From assembly GCA_022865445.1 (NCBI GenBank), contig JALHSX010000282.1, forward strand, positions 1 through 8,650: a DNA stretch of 8,650 bases, written 5' to 3'. The first letter of the stretch is position 1. The number at the start of each line of letters is the position of its first letter. The stretch is from Thermoplasmata archaeon. GTDB taxonomy: Archaea; Thermoplasmatota; Thermoplasmata; UBA10834. The translations under genes and the position numbers were made by a program. The notes beneath the pieces are model-generated. The model was not told the DNA's origin. It searched no databases and saw only the letters and a list, made by a program, of their open reading frames with translations. Below are positions 1 to 5,598 of the stretch, one piece after another.

Positions 1-4
1 GAAG

Positions 5-77
5 TGGGCCCAACCGGATTTGAACCGGTGATCTACGCCGTGTAAGGGCGTTGTCATAACCACTAGACCATGGGCCC
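5..77 (-). tRNA. tRNA-Val, anticodon UAC
   Basis: Read on the minus strand this folds as a complete cloverleaf. The acceptor arm GGGCCCA pairs with TGGGCCC, the anticodon stem ACGCC pairs with GGCGT around the loop CTTACAC, and the T-arm ACCGG/CCGGT encloses TTCAAAT. The anticodon is TAC (positions 44 to 42), which reads valine GUA. The discriminator base is A at position 5, and the following bases are not CCA, so the CCA end must be added after transcription. No intron is seen. A TATA-like box lies about 26 nt upstream, in the gap after iorB. Confidence 0.96.
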
Positions 78-99
78 GCTCAGCCAATACGCTATCCCG

Positions 100-107
100 T
101 TTTAATA
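100..107 (-). promoter_or_regulatory. TATA box of tRNA-Val
   Basis: On the minus strand the sequence reads TATTAAAA, centred about 26 nt before the tRNA 5' end, the usual archaeal TATA-to-start distance. It sits in the 35-nt gap between the iorB stop and the tRNA. The tRNA is therefore probably transcribed on its own, although readthrough from iorAB is possible. Confidence 0.7.
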
Positions 108-112
108 CATTG

Positions 113-706
113 TCAGGTTTGATTTCTTCTCGACACCGCGTCAAACCCTTTCGAGAACGCTGCCAGATTCTCCCGGACATTGCGCGCGATGTTCATCTCT
201 ATGGCTTTCTCGAAGTGTTTTCTGTCAAGGTTCGTCCGGCCTGTGCCTGCCAAAGCGCCGACCATCACTATGTTAGAAGACATCGGCACGCCGGCTTCGC
301 CTGCAAGCTTCGAGGCTTCGATTGATACGAACTCCCCAGCGATCTCAGTAACTTCTCTTCGGACCTCCTCGAGCGTCGGATACTTGAGCTTCTGCGTTGA
401 CACGCTGAGCGGAATCATCTTCTCGACGGAGCTCGCAACAACTGTATTCTTCGACGCCTTGCAGACAGCCCTCAATGCCTCTAGCAGCTCCAGTGACAGA
501 ATGACATCAGCCTGACCGTCTGGAATCAAAGGGCTGTAGACATCTCCAATCCTTGCGGTGCACATGACCGAACCGCCTCTTTGGGCCATTCCATGCGTCT
601 CACTCAGGAGAACGTTCTTCCCTGCGAGGATCGCAGCGTCTCCAATGATCCTCGATGCGGTGATGATCCCCTGGCCGCCGACGCCCACAAGATAGATGTC
701 GGCCAT
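113..706 (-). CDS. iorB: Indolepyruvate:ferredoxin oxidoreductase, beta subunit
   Basis: This is the small subunit (197 aa) of the enzyme that oxidatively decarboxylates arylpyruvates (indolepyruvate, phenylpyruvate, hydroxyphenylpyruvate) to aryl-acyl-CoA and reduces ferredoxin. The protein belongs to the pyruvate-ferredoxin oxidoreductase gamma-domain family. It opens with the glycine motif GVGGQG (residues 8-13), followed by the conserved block SETHGMAQRGGSV (35-47). Length is normal for IorB. An in-frame ATG at 820 would add 38 residues that lie inside the end of iorA and resemble no family N-terminus. The ATG at 706 was chosen because it has a strong ribosome site (AAGGAGG, then GGTG) and shares one base with the iorA stop (TGATG). 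That arrangement implies translational coupling and equal subunit synthesis. The protein is cytoplasmic and works as a complex with IorA. Confidence 0.95.
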   Translation of the reverse strand: MADIYLVGVGGQGIITASRIIGDAAILAGKNVLLSETHGMAQRGGSVMCTARIGDVYSPLIPDGQADVILSLELLEALRAVCKASKNTVVASSVEKMIPLSVSTQKLKYPTLEEVRREVTEIAGEFVSIEASKLAGEAGVPMSSNIVMVGALAGTGRTNLDRKHFEKAIEMNIARNVRENLAAFSKGFDAVSRRNQT

Positions 707-2553
707 CACCTGGCCTCCTTGATGGCCTTGTAGGGACACACCTGGGCGCATGCTCCGCATCCTGCGCACGACGCATCGTCGATCGTCTGGACCTTGTCGA
801 CGCTCGAGATGGCAGGGCACTGGAACTTATCCACGCAGGTCCTGCATTTCTTGCAGACCTCCTGGTCGATATACTGCTTCTTCAGAATCGCGCCTTTCTG
901 GTCCCTCTTCGTGATCAGGGCGCATTCCCTCCTGGCAATGATGACGGAAACGCCGTTCTGTGTCAGCGCCTGTTTGACCGTGTCTGTCGTGGTCTTGATG
1001 TCGTACGGGTCCACGACCTTGAGCCACTTGACCCCGCAACCCTTGACGACCTCTTCGATAGAGACCGAAGTTATGTCGCAGCAGGACGGTCCTTTGTCGC
1101 TGCCTGGATGAGGCTGGTGTCCGGTCATTGCGGTGGTTCGATTGTCCAGAATCATCAGGAGAAACTTGTGGCCGTGGTGCACAGCGTTGATCAACCCCGG
1201 TATGCCAGCATGGAAGAATGTGGAGTCTCCGATGAATGCGATCACTGGCTGGTCGTTCACCTTAGCCAGTCCTCCCGCAGTCCCAACGCTCGAGCCCATG
1301 CAGACAAGGAGGTCGGCAGCGCTGTATGGTGGTGCGACTCCGAGCGTGTAGCAACCGATGTCGGAGGCGAATATCGCTTTGCGGTTCGTTGCCTTGTTGA
1401 CGGCATAGTAGGTGGCGCTGTGCGGACAGCCAGCGCAGAGCACCGGCGGTCTGACCGGCAGATTCTGCAAATCAACGGAGACAGTCTTCGCAATCTCTCC
1501 TCTCAGCCCAAATGCTTTCACAAGTCCTGAGGCTACGATTGCCTGATCGAATTCGTAAGCCTGCGGGAATGCGCCATCGGCTTTGCCGAGTATCTTCGTC
1601 TTGAGCCCTTCGTGTTGCGCGACCGCTCTAATAGATGTTTCGAGGATCGGTTCAAGCTCCTCCACGACTGCGACCGAGTCGTGTGTCCTGAGAAACTCGG
1701 CAATCAAGCGCGTCGGGAGCGGGTGCGAGAACCCGAGCTTGAGGACATCGGTGGACATTCCCAGCACCTTCGCCGCATCCATGACGTAATTGAACGCTGC
1801 AGACGATGTGATGATTCCGGACCTGCCCCCAGTTCCGATCTTGTAGACTCGATTGAGAGCGGATCCGTCAGCCAGCTTCGAAGCTTCTCGCAGTCTTTCT
1901 AGTAGAATCAGATGCCTTGCCCTGGCAACCGCTGGCACGGTGACGAACCGCTTTGGATCCTTCACGAAATCCTTCTTCTTTGGTCCTGAAACTATCTCGC
2001 CGACCACGACTGGCCCCCGCACGTGCGATACTCTCGTGGTCGTCCTGAGAATCACAGGCAACTCAAGCTTCTCGGAGAGCGCGAACGCCTCCTTGGTCAT
2101 CTGATAGCATTCCTGCGGCGAAGAAGGTTCGAGGAGTGGAATCCCACCGAGCAGAGCGTAGTACCGGTTGTCCTGCTCGTTCTGGCTCGAATGGCAGGAT
2201 GGGTCATCGGCTGTCACCAGGACGAACCCGCCACGCGTGCCTGTGTACGCAAAGGTCAATAGCGCATCTGCGGCCACGTTGAGCCCAACGTGCTTCATGC
2301 TGACGAGAGCCCTCACGCCTGAGGCGGCGGCTCCGATGGCGAACTCGGTCGCGACCATCTCGTTGGTCGAGTACTCGAAGTATATTCCTGCGTCCTTGGC
2401 CACGCGCGCGAGCGTGTCCCCGATCTCTGACGCGGGCGTGCCCGGGTACGTGGTCGCTACTGCGATTCCCGCTTCAAGAGCTCCTCTGGCGATAGCTTCG
2501 TTCCCGAGGAGGAGCACCTTCGACCCCGGAGCCGCGTCAAGAACTCTGTCCAT
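706..2553 (-). CDS. iorA: Indolepyruvate:ferredoxin oxidoreductase, alpha subunit
   Basis: This is the catalytic TPP-dependent subunit (615 aa from this start). An N-terminal POR-like domain begins with LLLGNEAIARGALEAG and TTYPGTPASEI. The TPP-binding region contains CAGCPH (about residues 373-378) and the metal/diphosphate motif GDSTFFHAG (442-450) with Asn471 in DNRTTAMTG. The C-terminus is a ferredoxin domain with two 4Fe-4S sets: Cys567, 570, 573 and 579 with spacing CX2CX2CX5C, and Cys596, 599, 602 and 606 with the regular CX2CX2CX3C. The irregular first set is known for archaeal IorA and is not a defect. The reading frame stays open to an ATG at 2634. I chose the ATG at 2553 because the conserved domain starts just after it, and because a TATA-like element at 2578-2594 would place transcription start a few bases before it, giving an almost leaderless mRNA. 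It forms an operon with iorB and is divergent from leuC. Role: fermentation of aromatic amino acids, feeding reduced ferredoxin and acyl-CoA. Confidence 0.95.
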   Translation of the reverse strand: MDRVLDAAPGSKVLLLGNEAIARGALEAGIAVATTYPGTPASEIGDTLARVAKDAGIYFEYSTNEMVATEFAIGAAASGVRALVSMKHVGLNVAADALLTFAYTGTRGGFVLVTADDPSCHSSQNEQDNRYYALLGGIPLLEPSSPQECYQMTKEAFALSEKLELPVILRTTTRVSHVRGPVVVGEIVSGPKKKDFVKDPKRFVTVPAVARARHLILLERLREASKLADGSALNRVYKIGTGGRSGIITSSAAFNYVMDAAKVLGMSTDVLKLGFSHPLPTRLIAEFLRTHDSVAVVEELEPILETSIRAVAQHEGLKTKILGKADGAFPQAYEFDQAIVASGLVKAFGLRGEIAKTVSVDLQNLPVRPPVLCAGCPHSATYYAVNKATNRKAIFASDIGCYTLGVAPPYSAADLLVCMGSSVGTAGGLAKVNDQPVIAFIGDSTFFHAGIPGLINAVHHGHKFLLMILDNRTTAMTGHQPHPGSDKGPSCCDITSVSIEEVVKGCGVKWLKVVDPYDIKTTTDTVKQALTQNGVSVIIARRECALITKRDQKGAILKKQYIDQEVCKKCRTCVDKFQCPAISSVDKVQTIDDASCAGCGACAQVCPYKAIKEAR

Positions 2554-2577
2554 TGCGGCGAAGTGATTGGGTACATA

Positions 2578-2594
2578 GTGGAAATACCTTTTCC
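2578..2594 (-). promoter_or_regulatory. Probable iorAB promoter (BRE and TATA-like)
   Basis: Read on the minus strand the sequence is GGAAAAGGTATTTCCAC: a purine-rich BRE-like block followed by TATTTCC. Its centre is about 30 nt upstream of the ATG at 2553. The same AAAGG plus TATT layout occurs before tRNA-Arg and, more weakly, before the MEMO1 gene. The position predicts a leader of only a few bases. Confidence 0.5.
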
Positions 2595-2671
2595 AGCTAT
2601 CCGCAATCTTACGCCAATTTGCCGCTTCGACCAATAATGCCGTAGTTCCGGCCTGACCTCCTCACGCGTCA

Positions 2672-2682
2672 TTTTGAAATAC
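2672..2682 (+). promoter_or_regulatory. Probable leuCD promoter (TATA-like)
   Basis: The sequence TTTTGAAATAC is centred about 27 nt upstream of the GTG start at 2704, so transcription would begin at or next to the start codon. No Shine-Dalgarno sequence precedes the GTG, which agrees with a leaderless transcript. The rest of the 150-nt gap to iorA holds only the opposing iorA promoter. Confidence 0.5.
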
Positions 2683-2703
2683 AGACAACTGGTTTGAGTA
2701 GTC

Positions 2704-3966
2704 GTGCCGGGCAGGACGTTTGCTGAGAAGGTCCTTGGGAGAGCCTCAGGGAACATGAAGGCCAAAGCGGGAGAAATCGTCGAGGCCTCTCCGGATCTGG
2801 TGATGTCTCACGAGAACACTTACCTCGTGAGCAAAGCCTTCTCTGAGATCGGACTCAGTCGTCCTTGGAATCCGGACAGGATTGCGATTGTTCTTGACCA
2901 TCGCACGCCAGCGAACACGGTTCAGACAGCAGAAGTTCATTCGCGGATCAGGGAACTGGTCAATGACTATAGCATCAAGCGGTTCTACGACGCGGGCGAA
3001 GGGATATGTCACCAGTTGCTTGTTGAGGAGCGGCTCGTGAGGCCTGGGCAGCTGGTGCTGGGCACGGATTCTCACACGACTACTGCGGGGGCGGTCGGCG
3101 CATTCGCAACTGGGGTCGGCGCGACCGAGATGGCGGGTGTGTGGGCAACTGGGAGTCTCTGGCTGAGGATACCTGAGACTCACAGAGTCGAGTTGTCAGG
3201 ACACCTCCAGAAGGGAACATATCCGAAGGACGTGGCTCTGAGGATCGCGGCGATGATTGGGCCTTCAGGTGCTGACTACAAGTGCATCGAGTTCAACGGT
3301 TCTCTCATCCAGGACATGCCAATAGCCGGCAGAATGGTCCTCTGCAACATGAGTGTTGAAATGGGCGCCAAGGCAGCGGTCGTCGTTCCCGATGCGGTGA
3401 CCAAGGAATGGTTCAGAGGATTTGATCCTCCCGTCAAGGCCGTGGTGAGGTCCGATCCATATGCTGAATTCGAGCGTAAGATAGAGGTCGAGGTCTCAAA
3501 GTTGGGTCCAATAGTTGCTGGTCCTGACAAGGTGGAGCTATCCAGAAGTGTGGACAAGTTCGAAGGCGTCGGCATAGACCAGGCGTTCGTTGGAACATGC
3601 ACCAACGGTCGCCTGGAAGACCTGATTGCAGCTGCCGAGGTACTCAAGGGCAGAAAGGTGTCCTCAAGTTGCAGACTCATTGTCGCACCAGCGTCTCGGA
3701 AGATACTAGTCGATGCCATTGACATGGGTGTTGCCCAAACAATCGTCACGGCGGGCGGCACCTTGCTGCCTCCTGGCTGTGGACCGTGTCTGGGCTCTCA
3801 CGAGGGAGTGCTTGGTCCTGGAGAAGTCTGTATCTCTTCAAGCAACAGGAACTTCCGTGGGCGGATGGGATCCGATGAGGCTGTCATTTACCTCGCGAGT
3901 CCCGCCACGGTGGCTGCGAGCGCGATCGAGGGCAAGATCGCCGACCCGCGGAGGTTTTTGAGATGA
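2704..3966 (+). CDS. leuC: 3-isopropylmalate dehydratase-type hydro-lyase, large subunit
   Basis: This is the large, Fe-S-bearing subunit (420 aa) of a two-subunit aconitase-family enzyme that dehydrates and rehydrates a 2-hydroxy acid. In leucine synthesis this converts 2-isopropylmalate to 3-isopropylmalate; related pairs act on homocitrate or 2,3-dimethylmalate. The 4Fe-4S ligands are visible: Cys299 in GTCTNGR, and Cys359 and Cys362 in GCGPCLG. Other family blocks are DHRTPAN (65-71), GTDSHT (120-125), NRNFRGRMG (381-389) and the C-terminal YLASPATVAASAIEGKI. Length fits the 400-430 aa archaeal-type LeuC. The start is a GTG; it keeps the conserved opening RTFAEKVL, which the next ATG (2755) would remove. 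It overlaps leuD by four bases, so the two are made together. The large-subunit motifs do not by themselves decide the substrate, and the leuD loop makes the leucine role uncertain. No leuA or leuB is present in the window. Confidence 0.93.
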   Translation: MPGRTFAEKVLGRASGNMKAKAGEIVEASPDLVMSHENTYLVSKAFSEIGLSRPWNPDRIAIVLDHRTPANTVQTAEVHSRIRELVNDYSIKRFYDAGEGICHQLLVEERLVRPGQLVLGTDSHTTTAGAVGAFATGVGATEMAGVWATGSLWLRIPETHRVELSGHLQKGTYPKDVALRIAAMIGPSGADYKCIEFNGSLIQDMPIAGRMVLCNMSVEMGAKAAVVVPDAVTKEWFRGFDPPVKAVVRSDPYAEFERKIEVEVSKLGPIVAGPDKVELSRSVDKFEGVGIDQAFVGTCTNGRLEDLIAAAEVLKGRKVSSSCRLIVAPASRKILVDAIDMGVAQTIVTAGGTLLPPGCGPCLGSHEGVLGPGEVCISSSNRNFRGRMGSDEAVIYLASPATVAASAIEGKIADPRRFLR

Positions 3967-4460
3967 GTGGCAAACCGCGGATCTGGCTCTTCGGGGACGA
4001 CGTCAACACTGATCTGATAATCCCTGGGAGATATCTGGACAGCTACGATCCCGCCCATCTCGCTTCTCATGCGATGGAGGGCGCAAACAAGGATTTCGCA
4101 GCAGGAGTCTCGGATGGGGACATCATTGTGGCTGGCAAGAACTTCGGGTGCGGCTCGAGCAGGGAACAGGCGGTCATCGCGCTCAAGCGCAGTGGGGTTC
4201 AAGCCATCATCGCAAGATCGTTCGCGCGGATATTCTACAGGAACGCAATCAATCTGGGACTGCGCGCAATCGTTTCGGGCACAGCCGATTCCGTGTTCAA
4301 GGATGGCGATCCTGCCGTGCTTGAAGTTGAAGCGGGCACTCTTGCTTCTATTGATGGTTCCAAGATGGCGGCTCTTGACAAGATCCCAGAGCACGTTAGG
4401 GTGATTCTTGACCATGGTGGTCTGATCCCTCACATCAAAGCGAAGCTCGGAAAGAAGTGA
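3963..4460 (+). CDS. leuD: 3-isopropylmalate dehydratase-type hydro-lyase, small subunit
   Basis: This is the swivel-domain subunit (165 aa) that completes the active site of LeuC. It shows the opening DDVNTDLIIPGRYL (residues 12-25), the hallmark NFGCGSSREQA (60-70) and ARSFARIFYRNAINLGL (83-99). The length is the short archaeal-type LeuD. Translation starts at the ATG overlapping the leuC stop (ATGA), with GGAGG eight bases upstream. The loop that sets substrate choice reads Tyr24-Leu25-Asp26-Ser27. In the Methanocaldococcus jannaschii pair the same positions are YLRT in homoaconitase and YLVY in isopropylmalate isomerase, so Asp26 fits neither. The assignment to the family is firm, but the exact substrate is open. 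The reading frame stays open for 49 codons beyond the TGA stop (see the small ORF that follows). Confidence 0.92.
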   Translation: MSGKPRIWLFGDDVNTDLIIPGRYLDSYDPAHLASHAMEGANKDFAAGVSDGDIIVAGKNFGCGSSREQAVIALKRSGVQAIIARSFARIFYRNAINLGLRAIVSGTADSVFKDGDPAVLEVEAGTLASIDGSKMAALDKIPEHVRVILDHGGLIPHIKAKLGKK

Positions 4461-4470
4461 TTCGGCTCAA

Positions 4471-4499
4471 TCCTCTTGAAGAGGAAGCAGGTTGTTGCT
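4471..4499 (+). other. Two short hairpins just after leuD
   Basis: TCCTCTT and AAGAGGA form a 15-nt inverted repeat around a single G (4471-4485). It is followed directly by AGCA/TGCT around GGTTGT (4486-4499). They begin ten bases past the leuD stop and precede a pyrimidine-rich stretch, so they may end or stabilise the leuCD message. No clean T-run follows. Confidence 0.35.
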
Positions 4500-4505
4500 A
4501 GTCGA

Positions 4506-4610
4506 ATGGTCGGCGCTTTCATCGAATACCCTTCTGGCATGTTGGGTCTGGCTATTCTTCTGTTCATCCTAGTGTATATTCTCCTCCGTCTGTTGACTCA
4601 CAGACATTGA
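4506..4610 (+). CDS. Possible small single-pass membrane peptide
   Basis: This is a 34-codon frame starting at an ATG and ending in TGA. The product has a short polar start, a hydrophobic helix (MLGLAILLFILVYILL, about residues 12-27) and a basic tail (RLLTHRH), the pattern of a single membrane segment with a positive cytoplasmic end. It resembles no family I know. It lies between leuD and the tRNA-Arg promoter, in the same frame as leuD, with no stop between the leuD TGA and this ORF's end. A TTG at 4476 could give a longer 44-residue form. No good ribosome site or separate promoter is seen, so it would depend on leuCD readthrough. It could equally be a chance reading of a pyrimidine-rich terminator region. 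Confidence 0.35.
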   Translation: MVGAFIEYPSGMLGLAILLFILVYILLRLLTHRH

Positions 4611-4620
4611 TGCCTTCGCC

Positions 4621-4633
4621 AAAGGATATTATA
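4621..4633 (+). promoter_or_regulatory. Promoter of tRNA-Arg (BRE and TATA box)
   Basis: The sequence AAAGG followed by ATATTATA is centred about 25 nt before the mature tRNA 5' end. This is the clearest BRE/TATA pair in the left half and serves as a local reference for promoter shape. Confidence 0.75.
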
Positions 4634-4654
4634 CGCTGGGTCAATCACTATCCA

Positions 4655-4728
4655 GGGCCCGTGGGGTAGTTAGGATATCCTTTTGGCCTTCGAAGCCGAC
4701 GACGTGGGTTCAAATCCCACCGGGCCCG
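4655..4728 (+). tRNA. tRNA-Arg, anticodon UCG
   Basis: A full cloverleaf is present. The acceptor GGGCCCG pairs with CGGGCCC, the anticodon stem TTGGC/GCCGA (one G-U pair) encloses CTTCGAA, and the T-arm GTGGG/CCCAC encloses TTCAAAT. The anticodon TCG (4690-4692) reads arginine CGA. The discriminator is G at 4728 and no CCA is encoded. The short D-stem uses a G-U pair, and G18-G19 are at 4673-4674. No intron is present. It has its own promoter upstream. Confidence 0.96.
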
Positions 4729-4760
4729 CTGCTATCGCTTCGAGGGAAGTTATCGGTTGT

Positions 4761-4830
4761 CAGCGTCTCCATCTACTGGTGGAGTGATGGTTCGGGTTCA
4801 GCGCTCTGGCGCTTTCGGTCTAGGAGACTC
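4761..4830 (+). other. Structured non-coding stretch between tRNA-Arg and the DoxX gene
   Basis: GTCTCC (4765-4770) is perfectly complementary to GGAGAC (4823-4828). Inside, AGCGC/GCGCT forms a hairpin with a TCTG loop (4800-4813). CTCCA (4767-4771) can instead pair with TGGAG (4780-4784), so two exclusive folds are possible. No protein frame longer than about 20 codons fits here. I do not recognise a known RNA family. It may be a leader, a small RNA or chance pairing in GC-rich sequence. Confidence 0.3.
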
Positions 4831-4853
4831 CAAAACCCTCGCCTGAACATTCG

Positions 4854-4873
4854 TTCGCCAATAACTAGATAAA
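4854..4873 (+). promoter_or_regulatory. Candidate promoter region of the DoxX-family gene
   Basis: TTCGCCAAT is followed by an A/T-rich segment ending in TAGATAAA. With transcription starting about 25 nt downstream, the leader would begin near 4893 and contain the hairpin over the ribosome site. The TATA match is only fair, and the box reads better on the other strand (TTTATCTA). Confidence 0.35.
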
Positions 4874-4894
4874 CCGCCCCGTATTCCGTCTTAA

Positions 4895-4915
4895 CGCCGT
4901 TATTCACGGCGGTGA
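4895..4915 (+). promoter_or_regulatory. Hairpin touching the ribosome binding site
   Basis: CGCCGT (4895-4900) and ACGGCG (4906-4911) form a perfect 6-bp stem with a TATTC loop. The last stem base is the first base of GGTGA (4911-4915), the ribosome site six bases before the ATG at 4922. The dyad could be an RNA element that limits ribosome access or a protein-binding DNA site. Confidence 0.4.
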
Positions 4916-4921
4916 TTTGAG

Positions 4922-5422
4922 ATGAAGTTCGAGAAACTCACGAAAGAGCAGTATGCATGGGTGGGGATCAGACTGGTCCTCGGCTGGACGATGATCTGGG
5001 CGTTCTTTGACAAGCTGTTCGGTCTGGGATATGCCACGGCGTCGAGCAAATCATGGTTGAACGGAGGGTCTCCCACCTCGGGATATCTGCAATTCGCGTC
5101 CTCTGGTCCTCTGAGCGGCTTCTACAACGGCCTATCGGGGAACACTGGTGTTGATGTCATATTCATGGCGGCGCTCCTATTGATCGGAGGGGCTGTCATA
5201 CTTGGCATAGGCACCAAGATATCCGGCTATGCCGGCGCCTTGTTGATGGTCCTTCTCTGGTCGACGAACTTGCCTCCGGCGAACAATCCGATAGTGGATG
5301 ACCACATAGTCTACATGATACTCTTCCTTGCCATGACCCTCGTGAAGCCCGGCAGATGGCTTGGTCTTGGAAAGTGGTGGTCCAACACTCCGTTCGTGAA
5401 GCGTTTCCCGATATTGGAGTAG
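4922..5422 (+). CDS. DoxX/DoxD-family integral membrane protein
   Basis: This is a 166-aa membrane protein of the DoxX/DoxD superfamily, some members of which are subunits of thiosulfate:quinone oxidoreductase in Sulfolobales. Four hydrophobic segments are visible at about residues 12-33, 77-97, 99-116 and 128-142. A polar loop (38-76) follows the first, and the basic, Trp-rich C-terminus (KPGRWLGLGKWW) probably lies in the cytoplasm. The segment FDKLFGLGYAT at the end of helix 1 is typical of archaeal members annotated simply as DoxX family. The start at 4922 has GGTGA six bases upstream. No DoxA partner or sulfur-oxidation gene is nearby, so a thiosulfate role should not be assumed; a quinone-linked redox or membrane-homeostasis role is a guess. 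It stands alone, ending 8 nt before a large palindrome that may terminate it. Confidence 0.82.
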   Translation: MKFEKLTKEQYAWVGIRLVLGWTMIWAFFDKLFGLGYATASSKSWLNGGSPTSGYLQFASSGPLSGFYNGLSGNTGVDVIFMAALLLIGGAVILGIGTKISGYAGALLMVLLWSTNLPPANNPIVDDHIVYMILFLAMTLVKPGRWLGLGKWWSNTPFVKRFPILE

Positions 5423-5430
5423 ACGCCACA

Positions 5431-5454
5431 GGAGGCGGGCTATAGCCCGCCTCC
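5431..5454. terminator. 24-nt perfect palindrome, terminator-like
   Basis: GGAGGCGGGCTA is followed directly by its exact reverse complement. As RNA it folds to a 10-bp, mostly GC stem with a TATA loop. It starts 8 nt after the DoxX-family stop and lies between two convergent genes, so a bidirectional terminator is the natural reading. There is no T-run on either side, which is unusual for an intrinsic terminator. A small repeat family or a protein site are alternatives. Confidence 0.55.
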
Positions 5455-5570
5455 CCAAACAATAACCCAGTTACCTTCCCAGCGCAAGAAAGAAGCTAGC
5501 CTCGCAGCTCAGTCGTGCCAAGCACACTGAGTCTGCCGCCTTCTAGATGAGTGATTAAGGCGCGAGATCC

Positions 5571-5588
5571 GGGCTGGAACACCAGCTC
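5571..5588. terminator. Weak hairpin downstream of the zinc-ribbon gene
   Basis: GCTGG and CCAGC pair around AACA, extended by flanking pairs to a stem of up to seven pairs on the plus strand. It lies about ten bases past the minus-strand stop at 5599. The stem is shorter on that strand (one mismatch) and no T-tract follows. The rest of 5455-5598 shows no gene that I can support. Confidence 0.25.
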
Positions 5589-5598
5589 CTTCTGAAGA

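Noticed and set aside
707..820. 38-residue N-terminal extension of IorB
   Set aside because: It lies wholly within the end of iorA in another frame, while the ATG at 706 has a strong ribosome site and the expected domain opening.
817..855. Irregular CX2CX2CX5C cluster in IorA as a possible damaged Fe-S site
   Set aside because: This spacing is a known property of archaeal IorA, so it is not a defect or a novelty.
1108..1530. 140-codon plus-strand frame opposite iorA
   Set aside because: It is antisense to a certain gene; its low-complexity translation and lack of a promoter mark it as a shadow frame.
2554..2634. 27-residue N-terminal extension of IorA starting at the ATG at 2634
   Set aside because: The family domain begins after the ATG at 2553, and the TATA-like element at 2578-2594 lies inside the extension.
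3276..3761. 161-codon minus-strand frame opposite leuC
   Set aside because: It is an antisense shadow of a conserved coding region; the Ser/Thr/Leu-rich translation has no family features.
4784..4846. Possible C/D box guide RNA (GTGATGG ... CTGA)
   Set aside because: Box C has a mismatch, no good D' and C' boxes are seen, and there is no closing stem around the terminal boxes.
5543..5595. Possible C/D box RNA (TAGATGA ... CTGA)
   Set aside because: Only a partial box C, no internal boxes and no promoter; the match is too weak.
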